DNA of 64,000 nucleotides, from NCBI GenBank assembly GCA_016787755.1, contig JAEUUA010000017.1:29134-93133 (forward strand), given 5' to 3'. The notes beneath the pieces were generated by a model, which was not told the DNA's origin, made no database searches, and saw nothing but the letters and a program-made list of their open reading frames with translations. Each line of letters begins with the position of its first letter. The stretch's first letter is position 1. A program made the position numbers and the translations under genes. Shown piece after piece: positions 54,975-63,956 of the stretch. This DNA is from Cyclobacteriaceae bacterium. GTDB lineage: Bacteria > Bacteroidota > Bacteroidia > Cytophagales > Cyclobacteriaceae.

Positions 54975-56891
54975 ATGATCTCGATTTCTAACATTTCTTA
55001 CTACATCGGTGGCCGGGCGCTTTACGAGGATGCTTCCATGTTTATTAAACCGGACGACAAAATTGGGCTGATCGGTCTCAATGGCCGCGGAAAGTCCACC
55101 CTCCTAAAAATTATTGATGGCGATTTAAGTATAAACAGCGGCTCTATCAGCAAATCCAAAGATTGCACGATTGGATTTTTGAATCAAGATCTTCTCTCCT
55201 ACCAAACGGATGATGCCATCTTAACGGTTGCCATGGGAGCTTTTAAAGAAGCTGTAGATACCCAACGTCAAATTGAAAAAATTCTACATAAGCTTGAACA
55301 CGATTACTCGGATGATTTAGTTGAGAAACTAACCAACCTGCAGGAAAAGTTTGAGCTATTGGATGGGTATACCATGCAATCAAAAGCCGAAGAAGTGCTG
55401 GAAGGAATTGGCTTTACTACAAAAGATTTACATAGGCCGTTAAAAGAATTTTCAGGAGGCTGGCGCATGCGCGTGATGCTTGCCAAACTATTATTGGAAA
55501 AGCCATCCTGTTTGATGCTGGATGAGCCTACCAACCACCTGGACTTACCTTCTATTGAGTGGGTTGAAAATTATTTACGCAACTATAATGGTGCTGTGAT
55601 TATCGTATCGCACGATCGTACCTTTTTGAACAATGTCATATCTAAAACAGTAGAAGTTACCAATGGTCAGTTGGTAACCTATGAGGGAAACTACTCCTTC
55701 TATCTCCAGGAAAAAGAAATGCGTGAAGACATTCAGCAGGGTGCGTACGAGAATCAACAAGCGAAAATCCGGCAAGCGGAACGATTCATTGAACGCTTTC
55801 GAGCCAAAGCTTCTAAATCTAAATTAGTACAGTCGAGGGTGAAGGCACTTGATCGTATGGATTTGGTGGAAGAAGTTGTTAACGACAACGCAGCGGTCAA
55901 TTTCAAATTTACTTTTAGTCAACCTTCGGGCCGGCATGTAGTCACCATGAAGGATGTTTCAAAGGCGTATGGCGATTTGGTTATCTTAAAACATACCAAT
56001 GCCGCCATTGAGCGCGGAGATAAGATTGCATTGATTGGTGCCAACGGGAAAGGTAAGTCAACCTTATTACGCATGCTGGCAAACACAGAGCCGGTAGATG
56101 GCGAGCGCATCATTGGATATAATGTGATTTATGGATTTTATGCACAGCATCAATTAGAATCGTTACATGTTGAAAGTGAGATTTTAGAAGAACTAAAACA
56201 AGCAGGCAGTCGCAAGACTGAACAAGAGCTGAGAAATGTGTTGGGCTGTTTTTTGTTTTCCGATGAAGATGTGTTCAAAAAAATAAAAGTGTTATCGGGT
56301 GGCGAGAAGTCGCGCGTGGCATTGGCAAAAACCTTAATCTCAGAAGCTAATTTCTTGCTGCTTGATGAACCTACTAACCACCTGGATTTCATTTCAGAAA
56401 ACATTTTGATCCAGGCCTTGCAGCAATATCAGGGAAGTTTTGTGGTGGTTTCCCACAACCGGCATTTTGTCACGCAGGTGGCAAATAAGATTTGGTATAT
56501 TGAAGACCAGCAAATAAAAGAATATCCGGGCACGTATGACGAATACGAATATTGGCGAAAGCAAAATCAGGTGGCAGCTACTCCGCCCCCACCCCCTGTT
56601 AAAAAGGAAGAACCCAAAGCAACAAAGCCACCTGCAGTAGTTAATCCCAATGAAAAGCGGATCAAAGAACTTAATCGCGATCTTAAAAAGATTGAGGATG
56701 GTATTCAGAAACTAGAAACTCAGAAAAAAGAAATTGAAGAATCCATGGCCAGGCCTGAGGTATATGGTGACTTTCAAAAACTTACCGAGTTCCAAAAAAA
56801 GTTTGAAGGCATTCATACAACGCTCCATGAGGAAAACCTGAAGTGGGAAAAAATTATGTTGGAGGTGGATGAGTTGGAAGTTAGGAGCTAG
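54975..56891 (+). CDS. ABC-F family ATPase (Uup/EttA-like)
   Basis: A 638-residue ABC-F protein with two ATPase domains and no membrane part. First domain: Walker A GLNGRGKS (34-41), signature FSGGWRMR (about 159-166), Walker B LMLDEP (180-185). The second has Walker A GANGKGKS near residue 354, signature LSGGEKSR near 441 and FLLLDEPTNHLD. A charged linker lies between the domains (about 230-310) and a C-terminal coiled coil (about 560-638) resembles Uup. Such proteins act on the ribosome in translation or in antibiotic resistance, or on DNA ends; this one is not resolved. It is monocistronic. Confidence 0.93.
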   Translation: MISISNISYYIGGRALYEDASMFIKPDDKIGLIGLNGRGKSTLLKIIDGDLSINSGSISKSKDCTIGFLNQDLLSYQTDDAILTVAMGAFKEAVDTQRQIEKILHKLEHDYSDDLVEKLTNLQEKFELLDGYTMQSKAEEVLEGIGFTTKDLHRPLKEFSGGWRMRVMLAKLLLEKPSCLMLDEPTNHLDLPSIEWVENYLRNYNGAVIIVSHDRTFLNNVISKTVEVTNGQLVTYEGNYSFYLQEKEMREDIQQGAYENQQAKIRQAERFIERFRAKASKSKLVQSRVKALDRMDLVEEVVNDNAAVNFKFTFSQPSGRHVVTMKDVSKAYGDLVILKHTNAAIERGDKIALIGANGKGKSTLLRMLANTEPVDGERIIGYNVIYGFYAQHQLESLHVESEILEELKQAGSRKTEQELRNVLGCFLFSDEDVFKKIKVLSGGEKSRVALAKTLISEANFLLLDEPTNHLDFISENILIQALQQYQGSFVVVSHNRHFVTQVANKIWYIEDQQIKEYPGTYDEYEYWRKQNQVAATPPPPPVKKEEPKATKPPAVVNPNEKRIKELNRDLKKIEDGIQKLETQKKEIEESMARPEVYGDFQKLTEFQKKFEGIHTTLHEENLKWEKIMLEVDELEVRS

Positions 56892-56993
56892 ATACTAGAA
56901 CTGGATACTAGATGCTAGATATATAGTCGCAGTTATCAAAAGGATAAAGTCTCCTCTTTTCTTGAATCAAGAATCCTGCAACAAGTATCCAGT
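56892..56993. repeat. Junction repeat with ACTGGATACT inverted arms
   Basis: ACTGGATACT (56900-56909) and AGTATCCAGT (56984-56993) are perfect inverted arms of ten bases. Inside and left of the first arm are tandem-like TAGATACTAGA, CTAGATGCTAGATA words. It fills the gap between two convergent genes. Confidence 0.55.
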
Positions 56994-56996
56994 GTG

Positions 56997-57614
56997 CTAC
57001 TTCCAGCCTACGGCTAATGAAATCATAAAACGATTTAATTTCCGGTTTTCATTTGAAACTATGGGCTCTTGATCGTACCGCTCGGTAACCGGATTCCACC
57101 AATAATTTTCATACTCATAGTACGAAGTAATTTGTTGAAATTTATAGCCTACCATAAGAGCAATGCTGGCATCGTGATAGCGAATTCGATAGCCCACCAT
57201 GGGGTTAACCATTCTGCCCCCTTCCGATTTTTTATAGCCATACTGATCATGCTGATCATACCGCCAGGTTTTTAAAGCACCTCCATAATTGAATTGAAGA
57301 AAGAAAGCATTTTTTTTCGCAAACATGTCCCACGATACGCTACCGAAGATAGGTACGGTGTTCCATCCGTAATACGAATCATACCCAAGCCCAACACCCA
57401 ACCTCACTCGCTTATCTAACTTAATGCCATGCACCGTAGCACCGCTAAACGTAATTTCTTTGCCCCGCCCGCATTCATTGCACCCTACCAGAGTACCCGA
57501 CTGAAAATAAAAAAAGTATTCCGCTCTCTTTACTCGGGCAACTGAATCAAGGTTGCTTTGAGCAGATACTGCACCCACAAAGAATAGCATTCCGCAAAAG
57601 ATCCGTACTCTCAT
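56997..57614 (-). CDS. Outer-membrane beta-barrel-like protein of unknown function
   Basis: A 205-residue protein with a signal peptide (about 1-18, VRIFCGMLFFVGAVSA) and alternating aromatic strands: AEYFFYFQSGTLVGCNECGRGKEI, RVRLGVGLGYDSYYGWNTVPIFGSVS and RMVNPMVGYRIRYHDASIAL. It ends RNLNRFMISLAVGWK-like, similar to an outer-membrane strand. The first mature stretch has two Cys (C-N-E-C). It is coupled by ATGA to the LVIVD lipoprotein upstream, so the pair probably works together. No family name is certain. Confidence 0.7.
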   Translation of the reverse strand: MRVRIFCGMLFFVGAVSAQSNLDSVARVKRAEYFFYFQSGTLVGCNECGRGKEITFSGATVHGIKLDKRVRLGVGLGYDSYYGWNTVPIFGSVSWDMFAKKNAFFLQFNYGGALKTWRYDQHDQYGYKKSEGGRMVNPMVGYRIRYHDASIALMVGYKFQQITSYYEYENYWWNPVTERYDQEPIVSNENRKLNRFMISLAVGWK

Positions 57615-58924
57615 TTCTTAACAATCGGCAACTGGCTGAGCAGTTTTATGTCTTTAATGTTGGTATAGTCATATTGATACAACCCATCCGTACCAATCAT
57701 CATGGCTACGTTTTGGTAAGGAATAATATCCAGCGCCTGAATAGACGGGAAATGTGCCAGTTGATTCTGCGAAATTGTTTTCACATTAGTAGCATCATAC
57801 GCTTTTAAGCCATCCGAGCCATCACAAATAAAAAGAGTTCCGTCATCGATTCCCAACCCGTGTGGGTTCGTCATGGCATAGGTGGCCACTATCGTTGGGG
57901 ATGTTAACTCCTTAATATCGATCACTTCCAGTTGATTGGTGAATCCTTCGCAAGCTGAGCCGCTGCGTAACGTAACAAATGCATAATCACCTTCTACCAC
58001 TACCGGGTCGCAACTGCGCACGTGTTCATACTTGCTGATCAGGGTAGGATTTTCCGGTTCCGCTAAATCAAGGATATACATACCTGACCGCGAGCCAACA
58101 AAAAGTTTATCCGTATGGGGAAATAACGTTTCAACATCCCAGGCTACTGAAAATTCTTTTTTCGCTTTTGGATTAGTGGGGCTAGTAACATCTACCACAT
58201 CCAAATTAACACCATCCAGCGCATATAAATGATTGCCCGACAGGGTGAAGCGAGCCATTGACCCACCAATGCCGGCTCCCGAACTGGGTGTTGGCGCAAA
58301 GGCTGCCTTGCTGTTAAATGATGCAGCAGAAGATCGTGTTAAGGCAAAGCCAGCATCATAATACATTCCGCCCCATGGCTGATACGTATTTCTACAATCT
58401 GTTTCATACACCTGCACATCATCCACCCGTTTCCAGTCTGTAAGAATTCCATTAGTTGAGCCGACCAAATAACCCATGGCCATGTAATTGTTAAACAGGC
58501 CTTCTATTCTATTTACTTCTTTAATGGCCGAAATAGTTGAAATGTCAAATGCGATTAAATCAATATAGCTATCAGCATACAAGGTGTTACCCTGAATCGC
58601 TAAATCGTAGTTACCCGGAATTGCAAGAAAGGAAAGTAGTTTTGGATTGGCTGGTATGCGATTATCAATAATGTGAATACCCTCACCCATTTCGTTAATG
58701 AAAAGATATCCATCCTTAAAATAGATTCGACCCAACTGCGACATCTCTTTAGGCGCTTCTAATTTAACAGCCGCTTTGACTTGTGCCGAAGTAGAATACA
58801 CCGGTTGGTAGTAAACCAGTTGGCGGGTTTGCTCGCACGTATCAGAACAGGAAGTGATACCAATGGCTAGAGCAGAAAAGACAACCGCTAAAAATAAATT
58901 GGGCTGTAGGTAGCTATTTTTCAT
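57611..58924 (-). CDS. LVIVD-repeat lipoprotein (beta-propeller)
   Basis: A 437-residue lipoprotein: LFLAVVFSALAIGITSC gives the lipobox (Cys about residue 26). The body has LVIVD-type repeats every ~40 residues (HIIDNRIPANPKLLSFLAIP, VVDVTSPTNPKAKKEF, YILDLAEPENPTLISKY, VIDIKELTSPTIVATY), forming a beta-propeller. LVIVD proteins bind or organise surface polymers, but the role is not fixed. Its stop overlaps the start of 57614 by four bases (ATGA). A small gene lies upstream at 58994. I recognise no enzyme motif. Confidence 0.85.
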   Translation of the reverse strand: MKNSYLQPNLFLAVVFSALAIGITSCSDTCEQTRQLVYYQPVYSTSAQVKAAVKLEAPKEMSQLGRIYFKDGYLFINEMGEGIHIIDNRIPANPKLLSFLAIPGNYDLAIQGNTLYADSYIDLIAFDISTISAIKEVNRIEGLFNNYMAMGYLVGSTNGILTDWKRVDDVQVYETDCRNTYQPWGGMYYDAGFALTRSSAASFNSKAAFAPTPSSGAGIGGSMARFTLSGNHLYALDGVNLDVVDVTSPTNPKAKKEFSVAWDVETLFPHTDKLFVGSRSGMYILDLAEPENPTLISKYEHVRSCDPVVVEGDYAFVTLRSGSACEGFTNQLEVIDIKELTSPTIVATYAMTNPHGLGIDDGTLFICDGSDGLKAYDATNVKTISQNQLAHFPSIQALDIIPYQNVAMMIGTDGLYQYDYTNIKDIKLLSQLPIVKK

Positions 58925-58993
58925 ATGCTGGGTTTATAGGTCTATGGGTTTGACCCGCTTGGGCTTAAGAAGGTTGTAACACAAAAAATAAAT

Positions 58994-59113
58994 TTAAATC
59001 GTATCCTTCAATCGCATAAGACCGAAACTCAATAATAACAAGGCAGTAACAAACAATATTGCAAACAAGCCCGGTACAATTTTTTTTTTGAACACTTCCC
59101 TTAAAGATTCCAT
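58994..59113 (-). CDS. Possible 39-residue single-span membrane peptide
   Basis: An open frame of 39 codons starts MESLREVFKKKIVPGLFAIL. It has a basic N-terminal segment, a hydrophobic helix of about 20 residues (GLFAILFVTALLLLSFGLM) and a short basic end RLKDTI. The pattern is that of a small membrane peptide, with the positive side inside. It starts 56 bases after the 59169 gene's stop. No promoter or similarity is known, so this is a candidate. Confidence 0.4.
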   Translation of the reverse strand: MESLREVFKKKIVPGLFAILFVTALLLLSFGLMRLKDTI

Positions 59114-59168
59114 AATTTATTTACTGTTCACGTTCTCTTCCCATGCGGCTAATCCAACCACATTCCTT

Positions 59169-60635
59169 CTATTTAAAAATATACCTAAACCGAAAGCCAA
59201 CATCCCACACGATTGAACTATAGCTGGACGAAGGCGATTTTAGTTCTGCGCTTAATGGATAACGCAAACCCGGAACAAAAGATATGCGATACTGGTCCCC
59301 AATTTTGTAACTTATTTCAGAGCCCATGATGGCCGACCAGTTTAAACCTTTATAAGGAGAAGAATCTCCGGCCCCTTCTGAATATTCACTTAATTGACCG
59401 CTCCTGTCGGTAAGGGTGTTTTGAAGAAAGAAATTAGTGGCCACTCCTGAATTAACTTGAACACCTACTTTTCTATTGATGATCAGATAGCCTGCTTGCA
59501 CGGGCACCGATACTAATTCATTAACACTGTTTATTTCGTACGGAGACGTTAGCGCGATGTTGGAATTACTTTGCTTGTTGGCATAATCAGCTGCGTACAC
59601 CGAAGGGGTATTATTGGCACTGATGGATGCTAAATTGGATGTATAGCCAATGGTTTGATTAAGATAATTCACACCTCCCAACAAAAGCCAACGATCGGAT
59701 ATTCTTGTGGCCACATGTAAGCCTACCGAATAGGCAGTTCCTTTTGAATTTGCATGGTTGGCCGTAGACTGGCTCCTTAAAAAATTACCAAATGCCGGAG
59801 TGGCTGTTAGCGCTGATGGCGTAGAAGTAACCTGCGGAGAATAGTTGCCCGTTGAGGCACCAACGGAGGCCCAAAAATTTTCATTATAAACTTTATCCTT
59901 ACGGGAATCGGCCATCATGGAGGCAGGCATAGCCGGTAACTTTCGAATGATAGTAACTTCTTTCACGTTGTTCGAAACATTGGCTTCTGGTGAAGGAAGA
60001 TCTTTTATGGAAAGAGTTGCAAAATTTTGATGGCGAGGCCTCACCTTATTTGAAACCACATTCGTTTCAGCGCTAGCCCTTTCCTTATTATCAGCAAGTA
60101 AAACGGGTTGCATTTGGTTCATAGGTCTGGTCACTTCCTGGGTTGAAACATCAGCTTGTTTATTACTCCTTGATGAATTATTCCTTACTCCTTTAATGTC
60201 CTTGACTAAGGGCGCCTCATTCAATTGATTAGATGCAAGGGGCTTCTCTACTACCTTATCATTGGCTAATCGATCATCGGCCAATTGATCATTGTCGGTA
60301 AGCGCGTTAGACACTACCGGGTTATTGCCTGAATTATTTTCACTGAACTGATTTTCGGATTGTTCATGGTTCAATTTTCCATCGGCCAACCGATTATTTG
60401 ATTGACTATTTTCATTTATATAGTAAGCCGTGAGCGATCCCAACACAACGGCAAACAGAATAGAAGCTGCGGCCAGACGTTGGTAAAAGATAACCCTGCG
60501 CTTCATGGTTCCGCCTTCGGCTGCTGTCAGCTTGTTATCTATAGCAGTCCATACATTTTCAGAAGGCGATTGCTCGGCTCCCGATAAGGCATTTTGCCAG
60601 GCATCGTCAAATTTTTGCCTCTCCATATTTTCCAT
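59169..60635 (-). CDS. Anti-sigma-like membrane protein with barrel-like C-terminus
   Basis: A 488-residue protein overlapping the 3' end of the ECF sigma gene. Residues 1-48 are soluble and acidic (KFDDAWQNALSGAEQSPSEN), like an anti-sigma domain but without a ZAS zinc motif. A transmembrane helix is at about 53-72 (RLAAASILFAVVLGSLTAYY). A long Asn/Gln/Ser-rich linker follows (about 75-215), with LADGKL, LADDRL, LANDKV-type repeats, and then a C-terminal domain (about 245-488) of strands like an outer-membrane barrel ending SIVWDVGFRFRYIFK. It may control the sigma factor from the membrane (inference). The start may be 60635 or 60626. Confidence 0.78.
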   Translation of the reverse strand: MENMERQKFDDAWQNALSGAEQSPSENVWTAIDNKLTAAEGGTMKRRVIFYQRLAAASILFAVVLGSLTAYYINENSQSNNRLADGKLNHEQSENQFSENNSGNNPVVSNALTDNDQLADDRLANDKVVEKPLASNQLNEAPLVKDIKGVRNNSSRSNKQADVSTQEVTRPMNQMQPVLLADNKERASAETNVVSNKVRPRHQNFATLSIKDLPSPEANVSNNVKEVTIIRKLPAMPASMMADSRKDKVYNENFWASVGASTGNYSPQVTSTPSALTATPAFGNFLRSQSTANHANSKGTAYSVGLHVATRISDRWLLLGGVNYLNQTIGYTSNLASISANNTPSVYAADYANKQSNSNIALTSPYEINSVNELVSVPVQAGYLIINRKVGVQVNSGVATNFFLQNTLTDRSGQLSEYSEGAGDSSPYKGLNWSAIMGSEISYKIGDQYRISFVPGLRYPLSAELKSPSSSYSSIVWDVGFRFRYIFK

Positions 60636-61167
60636 AAACCGTATCGTGAAGATTCAATTTCACTTTTAATAAACTTTTAGCGCGGCTGTATTGCGATTTG
60701 GACGTACCCTCACTAATACCCAGCAGCTCACCAATTTCTTTATGACTATATCCTTCTACCGCAAAAAGGTTAAACACCATGCGGCACCCATCCGGCAGAG
60801 ATTGAATCATGGCAACTAATTCCGATAAATTAAAAGCAGCTAAACTAATTTCTTCGCTTTGATTCAGTTCTATTTCAGAGACATCTACCATAGGGAGCAG
60901 GTAAAGTTTTTGCCGTTGATTGTTCAGGGCTGTGTTTATCATAATGCGGGTGATCCAGGTCTCTAACTTTGCCTCTTCGCGAAACGACTTTATTGAAGAG
61001 AATACTTTAATAAATCCTTCCTGAAGGGAGTCTTCAGCTTCTTGCGATGACCTTGAATAGCGCTGGCATAGAACCATCATTTTTCGGCAATAACGGTCAT
61101 ACAAAGCCTTTTGAGCAGCTCTGTCTGCTTTTACACAGCCCTTTAAAAGCTCTTTTTCGCTTAACAT
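60607..61167 (-). CDS. ECF sigma factor
   Basis: A 186-residue extracytoplasmic-function sigma factor. Region 2 (about 20-90) shows KALYDRYCRKMMVLCQRYSRSSQEAEDSLQEGFIKVF and TWITRIMINTALNN; region 4 (about 120-175) has IQSLPDGCRMVFNLFAVEGYSHKEIGELLGISEGTSKSQYSRAKSLLK. All core contacts are present. The gene ends inside the next gene (overlap of 29 bases), the membrane protein that probably holds it inactive. The regulon is unknown. The divergent partner is the T9SS plug-like gene 61252. Confidence 0.95.
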   Translation of the reverse strand: MLSEKELLKGCVKADRAAQKALYDRYCRKMMVLCQRYSRSSQEAEDSLQEGFIKVFSSIKSFREEAKLETWITRIMINTALNNQRQKLYLLPMVDVSEIELNQSEEISLAAFNLSELVAMIQSLPDGCRMVFNLFAVEGYSHKEIGELLGISEGTSKSQYSRAKSLLKVKLNLHDTVYGKYGEAKI

Positions 61168-61239
61168 GAACCCGTTCTGTCGTTTAGACCCACCATAAAT
61201 ACCATCGGTTGGAATGCAATTTGATTTAATTTATTCGTT

Positions 61240-61247
61240 TAGTTTTG
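61240..61247 (+). promoter_or_regulatory. -7 box at the start codon of the plug gene
   Basis: TAGTTTTG (exact TAnnTTTG) ends four bases before the ATG at 61252. TTTG at 61220-61223 is 16 bases upstream. A leaderless mRNA is likely. Confidence 0.55.
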
Positions 61248-61251
61248 AACT

Positions 61252-62505
61252 ATGAGGCTTCTATTCATTGTAACGCTCGTTTCCTTACAAACAGCATTTG
61301 CGCAAAAGAAACTTATCTACGCTGATAAGTCATACGAAGAAGAAATCAGAACGGTTATGCTTCACCCCAACCTGCAAGGCAACCGCGATAACTTGCGCCC
61401 GTCTGTAGCCCCGCTTCAGGCCCAAAATCTTGTGCTGGAATTTGACGATTTGCAAGGGCAGCGCAGCAACTATTATGTAAAAATAATTCATTGCAACTAC
61501 GATTGGACCAAATCAACCTTGCAAGATCTTGATTACCTGCACGATTACAACGAATATCCTATCAACGAATATGAATTCTCTTCCAGTACGTCCGTTTCTT
61601 ACGTGCATTACTATTTCGCTTTGCCACAGGTAAAATTGCCTGGCAACTACCTGTTACTTGCGTATCGCGAAAGCGAAAAAGATCTGTTGCTTAGCAAACG
61701 ATTTATGATTTATGATAACCAGGTGAGTTTGGTTACCGATAGCCAAAGTCAGGGCCTGGGTAATTTACGAACCAGCAATCAGCAGCTCAGTTTTAAAATC
61801 AATTATTCGCGGTTAGATGTTGTTAACCCCATGCAATCCATTCAAACTTTAATCAGGCAAAACCAGCGCTGGGACAATGCACGTCTTAATGTGAAACCGA
61901 GTTTTGTGCGGGAGGATAGAAAAGAACTAGAGTTTCGATTTTTTGATACCGACAATCAATTTATGGCGGGTAATGAATTTAGGTTTGTGGATTTCCGATC
62001 CTTGAATTCGCCCGGGCGCAATACAGGCAGGCTAGATCGCAGTAAAAGACCGTTCCATATTTCAGTACTTACCGATCAATCCAGGCGCGACCAAGTGTAT
62101 GCGCAATACCCTGATCTAAATGGAAATTACGTGATTGAAAATCTGGATAACCGGGATGCCGCAACTTCGGGCGATTATGTATTTGTTACCTTTTCGATAG
62201 CACCCACCCAAACGATTACCGGCCATGTTCATTTATTGGGAGCCTTAACAAATTGGGAACATACCCCGGAAACAAAGATGACTTTTATACCAAATAAGAA
62301 CCTGTATGAGAAAACGCTTTTTCTAAAACAGGGGTGGTACGATTATCAATATTGGGTGGAAGGCCCCGGTGAAAACAGTTTTCAATTGGAAGGCAGTCAT
62401 TTTGAAACCGAAAACTTATACGAAGTGCTTATCTACAACCGCCCCTTTAGGCCCAATGCCGATTTGCTGGTGGGATATTATCAATTGCCTGTAAATGCGC
62501 GGTAG
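61252..62505 (+). CDS. Type IX secretion system plug-family protein (DUF5103)
   Basis: A 417-residue exported protein (signal about 1-17, LLFIVTLVSLQTAFAQK) of the T9SS plug/DUF5103 family. It shows VLEFDDLQGQRSNYYVKIIHCNYDWTKSTLQDLDYL, the tail GHVHLLGALTNWEHTPETKMTFIP and QGWYDYQYWVEGPGENSFQLEGSHFETENLYEVLIYNRPF. In Flavobacterium the plug closes the periplasmic side of the SprA channel; the role here follows from family. The protein at 46234 bears a T9SS sorting domain. No sprA or porV is in the window. Confidence 0.9.
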   Translation: MRLLFIVTLVSLQTAFAQKKLIYADKSYEEEIRTVMLHPNLQGNRDNLRPSVAPLQAQNLVLEFDDLQGQRSNYYVKIIHCNYDWTKSTLQDLDYLHDYNEYPINEYEFSSSTSVSYVHYYFALPQVKLPGNYLLLAYRESEKDLLLSKRFMIYDNQVSLVTDSQSQGLGNLRTSNQQLSFKINYSRLDVVNPMQSIQTLIRQNQRWDNARLNVKPSFVREDRKELEFRFFDTDNQFMAGNEFRFVDFRSLNSPGRNTGRLDRSKRPFHISVLTDQSRRDQVYAQYPDLNGNYVIENLDNRDAATSGDYVFVTFSIAPTQTITGHVHLLGALTNWEHTPETKMTFIPNKNLYEKTLFLKQGWYDYQYWVEGPGENSFQLEGSHFETENLYEVLIYNRPFRPNADLLVGYYQLPVNAR

Positions 62506-62574
62506 CTAAGGTATAAAATTACTTTTTTACTATATTTATTATACAAAACCGAAGTCAGATTTAGGAGTAAAGGT

Positions 62575-63747
62575 ATGCCTGAGAAATCTGTTATTATTAA
62601 AAAACTCTTCCATCGCGAAGCGAACTGTTTGGGCATTTACTTTGATAGGGATTTTGAAGTAATTAAAGAAGTTAAACAAATACCGAAAGTCAAGTATAGT
62701 AATAGTAATAAGTGTTGGTATATACCTAATGAAAAGAATGCTCTTTCAATAATCATTGAAACGCTGAAGGGAAAAGTTTGGGTTGATTTTTCTGCTCTAA
62801 AAAGGAATACAATTGCTCCTGAACAGATTCTCAATAAACCTAAAGTATCTAAGCCCGCTGCACTACAGCCACAACTTTCGGGTGAACAGGAACAAGCGCT
62901 CCGAATGATGGCGCAAAAACTAGCGCTTCGTGGCTACAGCGCAAATACGCTTAGAACGTACCAACAAAATTTTAAAGAGTTTTTACTTTTTTATAAAGAC
63001 TCGCACCCAATTGACATTGAGGAAATTGAAATTCGAAATTACCTCTTGTACTTAGTTGAAAAACGAAAGCTTAGCAAGAGCACACAAAATCAAGCTGTAA
63101 ATGCCATAAAGTTTTTTTATGAAAAGGTTTTAAGGCAGGACCGAAAAGTTTATTATCTGGAACGCCCGATGAAGGAAAAGAAACTACCGGAAGTACTAAG
63201 CCAGGAAGAAGTTATTAGCATTTTTGAAGCATTGGATAATCTAAAACACAAGGTTATGTTGATGCTCATTTATGCTGCAGGTCTAAGAAGAAGTGAATTA
63301 TTAAATCTACGTGTAGGCGATGTAGACACAGACCGCAACATAGTGTTGATAAGAAGCGGTAAAGGGCACAAGGATAGACAAAGCGTTATGTCTCAGAATC
63401 TGGTTCCCTTATTGAAGCAATACTTGAAAGAATTTAAACCCTTGCTTTGGCTATTTGAAGGCAAAAATGGTGAGCAATATAGCGCTACTAGTCTGCAACA
63501 AGTATTAAAGCAAGCTGTTAAGCGTACGGGTATTAAAAAGAGTGTCAGGTTGCACATGCTTCGCCATTCCTTTGCTACTCACCTGCTTGAATCTGGAACA
63601 TCTACCCGCTATATTCAGGTATTGTTGGGTCATGAATCCCCAAAAACGACTGAGATTTATGCCCATGTAAGTCGATTTGCGTTGGACAAGATTAAGAGTC
63701 CGTTGGATACTTTACCCACCAATAAAAAGTTAGAAAGTGGAGAATGA
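62575..63747 (+). CDS. Tyrosine recombinase, integron/Xer-like
   Basis: A 390-residue tyrosine recombinase. An N-terminal ~85-residue extra domain (KLFHREANCLGIYFDRDFEVI) precedes a SAM-like core-binding domain (about 100-190, RGYSANTLRTYQQNFKEFLLFYKD) and the catalytic domain. Catalytic residues are Arg238 (GLRRSEL), Lys in SGKGHKDR, His327-Arg330 (HMLRH), His353 (LLGHESPKTTEIYAH) and Tyr362. The C-terminal KIKSPLDTLP resembles integron-type integrases and Bacteroidota relatives, but no IntI-specific insert near the second motif is seen. An SD-like AGGAG at 62563-62567, rare in this window, precedes the ATG by seven bases. Confidence 0.9.
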   Translation: MPEKSVIIKKLFHREANCLGIYFDRDFEVIKEVKQIPKVKYSNSNKCWYIPNEKNALSIIIETLKGKVWVDFSALKRNTIAPEQILNKPKVSKPAALQPQLSGEQEQALRMMAQKLALRGYSANTLRTYQQNFKEFLLFYKDSHPIDIEEIEIRNYLLYLVEKRKLSKSTQNQAVNAIKFFYEKVLRQDRKVYYLERPMKEKKLPEVLSQEEVISIFEALDNLKHKVMLMLIYAAGLRRSELLNLRVGDVDTDRNIVLIRSGKGHKDRQSVMSQNLVPLLKQYLKEFKPLLWLFEGKNGEQYSATSLQQVLKQAVKRTGIKKSVRLHMLRHSFATHLLESGTSTRYIQVLLGHESPKTTEIYAHVSRFALDKIKSPLDTLPTNKKLESGE

Positions 63748-63837
63748 GAGATTCATACGTACAAAAAAAATATCAGTCAAATTAGGCTATTATATATGTT
63801 TTTTAGGGCTTTTTATCCAATTTCGACATATAGGAAA

Positions 63838-63855
63838 TATCAACAATAGTTGATA
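63838..63855. repeat. Inverted repeat TATCAAC / GTTGATA
   Basis: Perfect seven-base arms with loop AATA downstream of the recombinase. The next bases are CCCCAACGTTGTGTGC, containing the palindrome CAACGTTG (63859-63866). It could be a recombination or attachment core; this is inference. Confidence 0.5.
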
Positions 63856-63908
63856 CCCCAACGTTGTGTGCAAGCTAGCCGAAGGATTTTTTAATAAAGA
63901 TTGGGTTG

Positions 63909-63956
63909 CGCAAAAACAGTTCCAATCGCGAGGCCGGATGGCTAACTGTTTTTGCG
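63909..63956. repeat. Strong inverted repeat with 13-base arms
   Basis: CGCAAAAACAGTT (63909-63921) and AACTGTTTTTGCG (63944-63956) are perfect arms around a 22-base loop. There is no following T run, so it is not a plain terminator. CCCCAAC at 63856 and GTTGGAC at 63965-63971 flank it and resemble the outer boxes of an integron attC site, though the inner boxes do not fit well. The remaining bases from 63748 show no gene. Confidence 0.5.
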
